From the NCBI GenBank assembly GCA_029582155.1, contig CM055907.1, positions 13,227,492 through 13,291,491 of the forward strand: a stretch of 64,000 bases of DNA. The letters are read 5' to 3'. Within the stretch, counting starts at the first letter, position 1. The number at the start of each line of letters is the position of its first letter. The stretch comes from Panopea generosa (Eukaryota; Mollusca; Bivalvia; Adapedonta; Hiatellidae). This document shows positions 1 through 11,000 of the stretch, piece by piece. The notes below the pieces were generated by a model that was not told the DNA's origin, did not search any database, and was given only the letters and a program-made list of their open reading frames with translations. The position numbers and the translations under genes were made by a program.

Positions 1-150
1 CATCAAATGAAAATGTTTTGGGGCAGACCCTTGAGTGTGCGCGCTCTTACCCCAATGGCTTGAATTCCAAATTGTAGAGAATCTTGCTAAGAAAGTATCA
101 ACAGTAGAATTTCATTTGAAGTTAACTGATTGGCAAATAATTTGTTTTGG

Positions 151-403
151 TTAATTTCATAAACCTTTTGGTCAACTGTGGCTAAGAGATGAGGTTTTGG
201 TAAATTTCCTAAACCTATTGGTTAACTGTGGCTAAGAGATGATGTTTTGGTAAATTTCCTAAACCTATTGGTCAACTGTGGCTAAGAGATGAGCTTTTGG
301 TAAATTTCTTAAACCTATTGGTCAACTGTGGTTACATGTAAGAGATGGGGTTTTGGTAAATTTCCTAAACCTATTGGTCAACTGTGGCAAAGAGATGGGG
401 TTT
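151..403. repeat. 50-bp tandem repeat, 5 copies
   Basis: The unit TAAATTTCCTAAACCTATTG then GTCAACTGTGGCTAAGAGAT GAGGTTTTGG is repeated five times. The fourth unit has a 6-bp insertion and the first and last are more diverged. Confidence 0.9.
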
Positions 404-518
404 CATAGTAGAGTTGGTAAAAAGTTAACCAAATAAGCATTGTCATAGAATGTGTGTCTTTTCCAATAATAATCAAAGCTGATTTAAGCTATTGGTACAT
501 GTTTATGTCCATTAATCA

Positions 519-757
519 TTATTTAATGGTATTTAACCCAATTTTCAACACATATGAGGTTATATATGGTATATCCTGTTTTATTGGCGGAGGAAGACCT
601 CAGAATGAAATCGAGTAGAACCACTGTCATTCAGCAAGTAACTGACAAACTTTCTCACATAAAATATTTTTTGAGTGGGACACAAACCTTTGACCTTTGG
701 GGTGAGAGGGCCAGTGACCTTGAGATGGTGCCTTAAACCACTCAGTCTCTGAGGACC
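519..757 (-). mobile_element. SINE family A (Ser/Leu-tRNA-like head), reverse copy
   Basis: Complement of a tRNA-like head (GGTCC...CTGAGTGGTTTAAGGCACCA) plus the family body with CCTCCACCAATAAAAC-like, GATATGCCATA and GAAATGTGTTGAAA motifs. Family A is the most frequent SINE here (eight copies). Confidence 0.7.
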
Positions 758-848
758 CATGCCATTATCCATTGTATGCGGAACAATGTTGCTGAATTGT
801 TTTACAATTCATGGGCCACAGTTCAAGACACTAAATATCCAACTTATA

Positions 849-891
849 AATTGTTGTTGATGATGTTGTTGTTGTTGTTGTTGATGTTGTA
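849..891. repeat. (TTG)n-type microsatellite
   Basis: Imperfect TTG/ATG trinucleotide run following a reverse SINE A copy. Confidence 0.8.
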
Positions 892-1947
892 GTTTTCCAA
901 TAAAATATAACTGCACTTTTGCATTTAATTTTTGTCTTCACTTTCTTCAAAATAATGTTTTTCCACTCCACAATGTTTACTGACCCAAGTTTCACTAAAC
1001 ATCTAAACTTGAATTTTTCCTAAACTCAAATCTTTGAAATGTTTTAAACCTCATTTACATTGGTCACTTAGCATTGTATCCTTTACCAATTAGTAAAGAT
1101 ACGTTATTACTTTGATTCTGTGTGGATATTTGGTGTGTAATGAGTATGCAAATGATCATTTATAGAAAAGGAAATTTTTGGATTGAGAAAATTCTCAACT
1201 TGATATTTTTATTGACACCCGTGTGATTCCGGCTAAGAAAAGAATCACTACCGATCTCTGCAGAGGTGTACAAATCCTCTGAATGGGTATCATGTTCATT
1301 TTATCATTTTTTGTCATGTTCACTATTGTGGTTAAATTATCAACCCCTGTGTGGTTTCAGGGAGCCATATGAGTGATGGCAAGAATAAGACCACTGTGGC
1401 TCTTGCATGTCATTAGAAGCAACAATTTAAGTAATACAATAGAATTTGCTAGAACTCTGCAGTTCTGCAGGTATTAAGGTTCTAGAATCATTCTGCATAT
1501 TCATTTGTTGGTGTATTTTTGTTTAAATTTGTATGTTAATTTGTTGTTTTTGTACATGTAGAGTGAACCTGGAATCTTCCTCCCTGTTGGCGTCGAATAA
1601 CCTATAAAGTGTTGGTATGCCGTAAAATCCCATTCATTCATTCATACGTTTATTGAAGCCGGTCCCTTGTCCTTTATGAAAATGGGACAAAACAAAATAC
1701 TTAGTACTTTTTATGGAGAATGCCTTTAAAGGGAATACATCAAGTTTTTTCAAAATTTTAAAATTGGCTAGAACATCTTTTTTCAATATGTTCAATGCAC
1801 TCGCTGAATCCATGTTACTAAACAAAATGTTTTTAAATATACAATTGGATTTCTAAACTTGTGCTTCCTGCCTAGGTTAGACCAAAATAGATTTCCTGCA
1901 TATAAAACATACTAAAAGACTCACATGATTTCATTTTAATTTTCAAC

Positions 1948-2136
1948 ACAACTGTTGACTGGTACACATACGACACAACTGTTGACTGGTACACATACAA
2001 CACAACTGTTGACTGGTACACATACGACACAACTGTTGACTGGTACACATACGACACAACTGTTGACTGGTACACATACGACACAACTGTTGACTGGTAC
2101 ACATACGACACAACTGTTGACTGGTACACATACGAC
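1948..2136. repeat. 27-bp tandem repeat, 7 copies
   Basis: The unit ACAACTGTTGACTGGTACAC then ATACGAC is repeated seven times almost without change. 27 is a multiple of three and the unit has no stop in several frames. This explains the open frames on both strands, which are not genes. Confidence 0.93.
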
Positions 2137-2217
2137 CAATGATTTTCCAGTGATTATGTACTCCATACTGATAACAACTATTATATGTGGTAAACATCAA
2201 TCTCTGTAAGATTTGGT

Positions 2218-2512
2218 AATATGGTGTTTAGCATCGCTTTCAACACTTTTTCAGCTGTAACGTGCTTGTGACAACTTGAGACAGTATTCTAAGCGCTGTC
2301 ATATCATGCACACACATCGTATGATACCCCACTCGGTTACATTATTCTGACACCAGAACTACAACTATCCTCTAAATGCTGAGCACCAAGTGAGGAAGCT
2401 TCTAGTATCATTTTTCAAGTATTTGGTATGACCCAGCCGGGGAACGAACCAACGATATTCCCTATGTGAGGCTGTCGCTATGTCTCTAGACCATCGCTAT
2501 GGTTCACATAAA
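2218..2512 (-). mobile_element. SINE family C, reverse copy
   Basis: Reverse order of the family: TTTAGCATCGCTTTCAACAC, AAGCGCTGTCATATCATGCA, GAGCACCAAGTGAGGAAGCT and GGAACGAACCAACGATATTC. Confidence 0.75.
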
Positions 2513-2649
2513 AAGGGACAGATGGGCAGTGGACATATGGGGATCAAGAAAGTTTACTATAGACTTTAAGTCACTTGGTCAGGAAATCGAGTTTTCTCCA
2601 ACGAAAGTTTTGATCTAATATCTATTACTGATCTAGTTGATCTTATATA

Positions 2650-2748
2650 TTTTACATTGACTGAAACAAGATCTTACAACAAAGAAATTTAAGCCTGGTA
2701 AGAAGTCTTCCTGGGCATAACCAATACTTAACAGTGCTCCAGATAAGC
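2650..2748 (-). mobile_element. SINE family E, reverse fragment
   Basis: ATTTTACATTGACTGAAACA, AGATCTTACAACAAAG and AGAAGTCTTCCTGGGCATAA then CCAATACTTA correspond to the family 3' part. It lies just before the Harbinger-like copy 1. Confidence 0.5.
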
Positions 2749-2806
2749 AATGCAATTTCTGAATAAAGCATTGAAATTTTCAGTGTTGATTAGTTTATTT
2801 CCTTTA

Positions 2807-4652
2807 GGGCTTTTCCAGAATTAAATGTATGGGGGGGTCGGACGGCACTTATTTTTTTTACCCACAGAGCATAAAATTTAATTGTGATATATACCACCAT
2901 GCATAAAATTTTAATTTGATAAAATACCACCATGCACAAAATAAAAATAAAAAAAGAGGCTAAAATCCCCTTTCTAATGTTTTCTTATTATAACGCTTCC
3001 AAAATTAGTAGTCTGGACGGTTGTCTACTTTCTTTGAAGTACGCCGACGTTACACTTTTGATCTAATGCCGATATTACGTCACAAATTATCTCAGGTCGA
3101 GAATTAAATAAAGGGGCACTAATGATAACAAACGAGAAAAAAAACACAACATATTAATAAATAAAGGTTAGTGTTTGTTTGTAACTAGTTGTCTTCTAAA
3201 ATGTTTATTTTCAGTAAACAAATTTCTTAAAAAAGAATTACTATTAAATTGATACGATCCGTAAAGAGAGTTATGCTACACATGCCTAAATTTATGCACA
3301 GAATGAACACGCTGTCCCTTTCATTAACGCCTTGTGCCAATGTCCGATGACATCACTCTGACAGTGAAACAAACATTATTATGACACATGTTATTTACTC
3401 CCTACTATCGATAAAGGTTTAATCTAATTTGACCTCATTTCGCACACCCAATGGCAAACAATCCGGTTATGGATGCTCAAAGACAATTTCACAGTCCAAT
3501 TTATGTTTTTGTACGACCGTTAAGAAATATCTGCTTTTCGCCATGATTTTTTCAGACACTGGGGTAAGAATGAGGCGTATAGGGTGTGGGGTGACATATC
3601 TGAGAATGTGGATTTTATTTTCACTGCTAACGCAATGTCCCAAATTAGATTTTTTGTCACAATAGACTTTGCATTTCTTGGTGTTTCTTTTTGTGCCGAA
3701 TAAATTAGTGTCAAACAGCACGGATATGCATATAATTATAGCAATGCCGCCGTAGAGTTGAATCGTAAGTTTTGCGGAATTTAATAATATACACGTCTGT
3801 ATATTCATATCCGTGTTGGAGTATTTGGTAATATATCAGATACGTCAAATATTGATATATAGTTCGTAAAATTTACTTGAGGAGATAATTTTGTGACACA
3901 GCATCTCGGCATCAATTTAATAAAGTAGACGTGGTTACGGCCTGCTATGAGTGTATTCCGCCATCTGACTAGCTCGTACATTTCCGTGTAAATAATTTAT
4001 TCACGACCAAGAGTATGTTTCTTGTCACTTTTCGGGAAGTCCGAAGGTAGATAATTATACTTTGTTTCAAACAAACAAATTAAATCATATGTTGTTGTCG
4101 GGTGATGTAATTACATTATAGCGGTCTTAACAAAAAAAGATCAATCAGTTTGAGATGAAAAAGTTAATTGAAGACAATCCCTAACATAAACAACACCAGT
4201 GTATCGAGTGTCCAACTGTGTAGTCGCGTAAAACGTTCACTTGTTCATGATGTCTGGAGGTTGTGTATTACAATCGTTACAACACGCGTGTCAGTGGCAA
4301 ACATAAAGGTCAAATCAAGGTAAATTTAAAAGACCTGCAGTTTCTGCTGCGATAAAGATAAGACGCTCGCCGAAATCTAGACGCTGCGGGATGTTGACTC
4401 GGTGCGGTACAAGGGGAAGGACAATTTTATGTTTTTGTATACGACGGGAGGAAAAATCTGGGCAGAAAATGTCTAAAATTTCGAGAAGAAAAACAGTGTT
4501 GAAGAAAAAATTCGGATCAGAGACGGAAATAAGCTTTTACCCCACAAGGCATCATTTTTTTTTATGAAAACACCCACCAGGCATAAAATTTTAATTATAC
4601 TGCCGTCCGACCCCCCCCCCCCCCCCCCATACATTTAATTCTGGAAAAGCCC
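2807..4652. mobile_element. PIF/Harbinger-like non-autonomous DNA transposon, copy 1
   Basis: 1846 bp bounded by long terminal inverted repeats starting GGGCTTTTCCAGAATTAAAT, continuing through ATGTATGGGGGG to TCGGACGGCA. A 3-bp target duplication TTA flanks it (2804-2806 and 4653-4655). Subterminal GCATAAAATTTTAAT motifs recur at both ends. It carries no transposase, only short open frames. A C-run of about 20 bases near the right end differs in length from copy 2. TWA duplications and GGG-type ends suggest PIF/Harbinger. It lies beyond IWS1 exon 8, in the intron. Confidence 0.85.
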
Positions 4653-4769
4653 TTAGTAATTTGAACCTATAACATTTTACAAATAAGATTTGTACACAAA
4701 TTTAAGGAGTAAAATACTCATTTAAAGAAAAGCTTATCTGAAGCACTGGCTAAGTCATTGGAAGTTAAG

Positions 4770-4865
4770 TGTTTTACTTAAGGACACCACACATGGCCAT
4801 ATCTGGGGGATCAAATCCATGGCACTGATCATTGTTCCAATGCTCTAACACAAGATGAGGCCCTC
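4770..4865 (-). mobile_element. SINE family E, degenerate reverse fragment by IWS1 exon 8
   Basis: AAGGACACCACACATGGCCA and GGGGGATCAAATCCATGGCA resemble the head/body border of family E. It lies about 40 bp beyond the exon 8 donor. Confidence 0.45.
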
Positions 4866-4907
4866 CGCAAATAATAACACAATAATTTTCTATAAAAAAA
4901 AACTTAC

Positions 4908-5028
4908 TCTCCATCCTCCTTGCCATCTTTCCTGGCAGCCTCATCATTTTCATCATCAGACATGTCAGGAAGCACCTGTTCAGTGATGTCACCAGTTGCC
5001 CCACCATCTTCATCATCCGAGATTACAG
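4908..5028 (-). CDS. IWS1: IWS1 coding exon 8 (last exon visible)
   Basis: 121 nt reading VISDDEDGGATGDITEQVLP then DMSDDENDEAARKDGKEDG and a 2-nt overhang. A perfect gtaagt donor (4907-4902) shows that coding continues in a further exon. None with the conserved domain is visible in 1-4901, so that intron is at least 4.9 kb. A degenerate SINE lies only about 40 bp beyond the donor. Confidence 0.85.
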
Positions 5029-8000
5029 CTGAGATATTAATAAGAACTTGTTACATGTTTGTATTTTTTTAAGAGTTGTCCAAACCAAAATTACAAAATG
5101 TCAGACCATAACTATACATGTACCTACACACTTTTTTATTTTACTTTTATGTTTGTTTCTTGAAAGATTTTTTTTTATTAAATCAAAACTTTTGATTCCA
5201 AATTACAGATATACCATACCATGCAGGGGGTAAAAATAGTGAAAGTTTGAGGTTCGTGACCTACACTTTTTGCTGTCAGACCATTGTAATTTTACTTGAG
5301 CAAGATCCTTTGGACCTTTCAAAATTCAAAAAAAAAGAAAGAAAAAAGATTAAGATCAGCAATTTATTTAATGCAGCATTCATATAAGCTGTGGCCAAAA
5401 CTGATCAACTATTTTGATTTTATGTATGTTACAGTGCAGTTGAAAAAATATAGTAATTTTGGGTGAAAATGGCAATGGTTCTATTAGCTTCATTTACATC
5501 ATTTCAAAGTCCTTAATAGAATATATATATCAAAAAATGAAATATACAATACAAATTTTATCAGTAAAGTTTGAAACTTTCTAAATTACTAGCGGAGCTT
5601 TCAAACATTTTACTGGAAGGTCCTGGACTAGCCTAACCAAATAAGCGTGGATAGACAGCTTTTAATTATTCGGATATCTGATCTGCTGTCTCAGGAGACG
5701 TAAAATTAAAAAATCTTTAATAAGATGTGCAATATGTCGTACTAGTCCCACACATGCCAATAATATCGGCTATTTCAAGCCCTTGCCATGCTTAATAAAT
5801 TACCAGTTTTCTTTTCCTTTTTCCTGGCCGTGGCCTCCACATCAGCTTCTCCAAAACCTTCAAATTCTTCTTCCTCATCACTGGAACCAAAAATGTCTGC
5901 AACAAGGTCTCTGAAAATATCAATATCGGTACTCAAGAGTTAACTTTCATATAGGTCACTAAGATTAATATTATATGATGACAATTTTTTTTATCTAGAA
6001 TGAATTTGCCTATGTTCATTTTGTCTATTTTTCATGTAAGGGCTTTTCCAGAATTAAATGTATGGGGGGGTCGGACGGCACTTATTTTTTTTACCCACAG
6101 AGCATAAAATTTAATTGTGATATATACCACCATGCATAAAATTTTAATTTGATAAAATACCACCATGCACAAAATAAAAATAAAAAAGAGGCTAAAATCC
6201 CCTTTCTAATGTTTTCTTAATGTAACGCTTCCAAAATTACCAGTCTGGACGGTTGCCTACTTTCTGTGAAGTACGCCGACGTTACACTTTGATCTAATGC
6301 CGATATGCAAGTGATTACGTCACAAATTACCTCAGGTCGAGAATTAAATAAAGGGGCACTATTGATAACAAACGAGAAAAAAAAATACACCATAATAATA
6401 ATAATTAAAGGTTAGTGTTTGTTTGTAACTAGTTGTCTTCTAAAATGTTTATTTTCAGTAAACTAATTTCTTAAAAAAGAATTACTATTAAATTGATAAG
6501 ATCCGTAAAGAGAGTTATGCTACACATGCCTAAATTTATGCACAGAATGAACACGCTGTCCCTTTCATTAACGCCTTGTGCCAATGTCCGATGACGTCAC
6601 TCTGACAGTGAAACAAACATTATTATGACACATGTTATTTACTCCCTACTATCAATAAAGGTTTAATCTAATTTGACCTCATTTCGCACACCCGATGGCA
6701 AACAATCCGGTTATGGATGCTCAAAAACAATTTCACAGTCCAATTTATGTTTTTGTACGACCGTTAAGAAACATCTGCTTTTCGCCATGATTTTTTCAGT
6801 CACTGGGGTAAGAATGAGGCGTATAGGGTGTGGGATGACATATCTGAGAATGTTGATTTTATTTTCACTGCTAACACAATGTCTTAATTTAGATTTGTTG
6901 TCACAATAGACTTTGCATTTCTTGGGGTTTCTTTTTGTGCCGAATAAATTAGTGTTTTACACTATCTGACAAATAGCGCGGATATGCATATAATTATAGC
7001 AATGCCGCCGTAGAGTTGAATCGTAGTTTTTGCGGAATTTAATAATATACACGTCTGTATATTCATATCCGTATTGGAGCATTTGTGAACATATCCGTTA
7101 CGTCAAATATTGATATATAATTCGTAAAATTTACTTGAGGAGATAATTTTGTGACACGGCATCTCGGCATCAATTTAATAAAGAAGACGTGGTTACGGCC
7201 AGCTACGAGTGTATTCCGCCATCTGATTAGCTCGTACATTTCCGTGTTAATAATTTATTCACGACTAAGAGTATGTTTCTTGTCCCTTTTCGGGAAGTCC
7301 GAAGGTAGATAATTATACTTTATTTCAAACAAACAAATTAAAGCATATGTTGTTGTCGGGTGATGTAATTATATTATGGCGGTCTTAACAAAAAAGATCA
7401 ATCAGTTTGAGATGAAAAAGTTAATTGAAGAAAATTTCTAATATTAACATTACCAGTGTATCGAGTGTCCAACTGTGTAGTCGCGTAAAACGTTCACTTG
7501 GTCATGATGTCTGTTGGTCATGATGTCTGGAGGTTGTGTATTACAATCGTTACAACACGCGTGTCAGTGGCAAACATAAAGGTCAAATCAAGGTAAATTT
7601 AAAAGACCTGCAGTTTCTGCTGCGATAAAGATAAGACTCTCGCCGAAATCTAGACGCTGCGGGATGCTGACTCGGTGCAGTACATGGGGAAGGACAGGGG
7701 AAGGACAATTTTATGTTTTTGTATACGACGGGAGGAAATATTTGGGCAGAAAATGTATAAAATTTCGAGTAGAAAAACGGTGTTGAAGAAAAAATTCGGT
7801 TCAGAGACGGAAATACCGGCAAGGCATAAAATTTTAATAAGCTTTTACCCCGCAAGGCATCATTTTTTTTTATGAAAACACCCACCAGGCATAAAATTTT
7901 AATTATACTGCCGTCCGACCCCCCCCATACATTTAATTCTGGAAAAGCCCTAAGGTCATAATAAATTAATTGCTAGATTATCATCACAACCAGCCCCATA

Positions 8001-11000
8001 ATTTTCATTCTGCCCCACCCTTTTTATTTTCATATTTTATTTAAACAAAAAATTTAAAAAATAAAATAAAAAATAAAACTTTCCCCCTTTTTAAGAAAAC
8101 TTTGGATGATAAACTAACAATTGACTTATAATAAAATTGTGTATGATACTTCCAGCACAAAGTTTCATTAGATTTTGGGTATAAAAATGAGTTACAGTCA
8201 CAAAGGTTCCATCATCAGATACCCACGTCTAATCCATTCCAATACTCTCGATTTATCACCCGTGGGAAATTATGCTAGCTCTGCGTCGTTTTATTTGAAC
8301 AGAATAAAACAAAATACAGCTAACGTTTACGTCTTATCAAAACGGCGTTCAAAAATCTATATACTTATACTATGAAGTATCAGCTTTCGTCTTAGCTTTT
8401 TTTATTCTTTTAATACAGTCCTGCAGATTTCTTTAACAGCAACCCCTAGTGGTATGTTATTTTTTTTAAAACAACGTTCACCTTTTTTCCCCCTTTATTA
8501 ATATTGATTAAAAATTGTTTTAATAACATTTTTCAAATACTAAGTAGACCGCAGCATGGTCTTGTGGTAGTGTCCGCCTCGCATGCGGAAGGTCATGGGT
8601 TTGATCCCCAGCCATGTCATACCAAAGACTTTAAAAATGGTACTAGAAGCTTCCTCGCTTGACGCTCAGCATTTAGAGGACAGTTCTAGGTCTTGTCCGC
8701 CTGGTATAATGTGACTGGGTGGGGTATCATATCATGTGTCTGTGGCATGACACTCCAGTGTGACAGCGCTAAGAATACTGTTTTAAGGAGACACCGTCTC
8801 AATAGGACTGAAAAATTGTTGAAAGCGCCGCTAACACCATACAACAACAACAACAAAAATACTTTCCTGTGAAACTGATATGATATTACTATACCCTTAC
8901 ATCTAATTATTATGATCACGTAAGTTACAAAGATAACACAAATTGTGTTTTATCTGCATGGAAGTTATAATCTTATCACAGGAAATAAAAAAAGTAACTT
9001 AATGTTATTAAAAACAATTTTGAAATAATATTGATTACTTTACAAGGGAAATATGGTGAAAATCATCCAAAAAATATGTACCACCAGTGGTTAACGAGAA
9101 AGAACTATATTAAAAAAAACAAAAACAAAGCTTAAACAAAAGGATCAATTGTACAGATTTTTGACAAATTAGGCCTTATGTCAAAAAAGCTGATACGAAC
9201 GCCTTAAACTACCTTCAATTATCCTGTGCAATATTAAAGAGTCCCAACGTTTAACATATACAGTGACACCTGTGTAAGTGGTCGTCTCTATTAAGCAGCC
9301 ACTTGTCTTAAACAGCCATATTTGCTATATCCCACTCTATTAAGCATCATCCTGCCTTAAAAGGCCACTTTTGCTTCTTCCCTTTATTTGCTCCTTAAGA
9401 CAGGTTTGACCGTATGCCGGTGTTCTATGACAATAAATGTATCCTTGTGATACAAGACCAGTTCATTAATTATGAGTTACATGTACAATGTTTGTTTGTT
9501 TGGTTTTTTAATGGGGTTTTATGCCATTTTCAACATATGTCATGTTATACAATTATGGTATTTCCAGTTTTATTGGTAGAAAAAGACCTCCGGATGAATC
9601 AAAGTAGAACCACCATACTTCCGCAAGTAACTGGTGAATACCTGCGGAAGGACGATTGTTCTTATGTAAAATAGTAACTTTGTGTTTAAAGATTATTTAC
9701 TGTGTTCCCCCCTCAGAAAAATGTAAATCAAGAGAAAAACAAATAACCTTTTCTCTCAAAATCTGACTCGAGTCAAAGTTTGCGTTCGCCAATGAAAGCA
9801 TTATTTAGTTAGATAGGGAATGTACTTACTCTTTATCACTTTCGTCATCACTGCCTTTTATCTTATGTCTGAAAAAAATACACGTGAAATATTAACTATG
9901 CGACTACATTTTTTAGGCAAAACAAGTGATAATTCTAGGGGAATTACTTCCTTTTACCAAATTTTATGAACTACTTTTTTACAAAATTATTTCTTTGTAC
10001 TTGGAAAATTGATTTATGTTGAAAAAGAAATGTTATATATTTTATAAACAGTCGAAAATCGTTATCTCGATATTGGAGGGACTGCCAAAAAAACTCGAGA
10101 TATCCGAATATCAACATAAATTTTGTCTCAAAATCAATATTTATTTTCATCACATAATAATTGTCGTACGTCAATTGTACTTTCGCTTTCATATTACGGT
10201 CCATGCAGTAAAATTACACTATCATTATCGTGATAAATGCTTATATCTGGGTTCTTCTTTGAATTTCTTGGCAATTTGAGATATAAGCTGAGGCTAACTG
10301 ATTGAATCATATTGATATTTTAACATCATTTACATGCAATTTCTCAATTCGATGACACAATGTTTGCAACGTTCTGTCAGTCATTAAAGGTGTTAAATGA
10401 TCAATTGTGGACTAAAACCAGGATCGTGATATCTGAAATATCAACAAAGACAATATCGAGATAAAAGGAATTTATTTACATAAGCAAAGAAGGGGAAAAG
10501 TTGGGACAAAAATATCAACATTACCGGAATATGGACTCAAGTAATATCGAGATAACGAGTTTTGACGCTATATTAACCAACACTTTTTTTAAATGGGATA
10601 CAATTCCCTCAAAACTGTTCACATATCAGATTAAAACCTTGTGCCTGGGTGAATTGCCCTTGGAAATTATATCGTATTATATAAAGCAAATGTTTTGTCT
10701 CTTTTAAAACAAGATGGACAAGGACGTATGAAATGCTCATCAGAGTCAAACTGTCTTGATGTAAAACATAGATACAAGCCCAAAAATGTACTTAAAATAT
10801 CACATTGTTTTTCAAGACACGGACACAAAATGTAGGCCATAAAAACTATGCACAAAAAAAAGGGATCACAAAAAGAAAAAAAAGAAAGAATGCCATAAAT
10901 TTAGTAGTAATATATATACTTTGTTTTCTTATTAGTGAACACAGTGTCCACGAAAGGAACAAGCAAAGCAACCTCAAATGGAAACATGATGCTGATTGCA

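Noticed and set aside
1872..2209. Several overlapping repetitive open frames (VPVNSC, YQSTVV, TGTHTTQLL types)
   Set aside because: All come from the 27-bp tandem repeat, whose length is a multiple of three and which has no stops. No gene context.
3429..3665. 78-codon frame repeated at 6673-6909
   Set aside because: Present in both Harbinger-like copies only because the elements are near-identical. The sequence lacks any recognisable domain and differs by substitutions without a clear coding pattern.
7583..7885. 100-codon minus-strand frame inside the Harbinger-like element
   Set aside because: Not kept intact in the sister copy (about 4300-4570) and has no transposase motifs.
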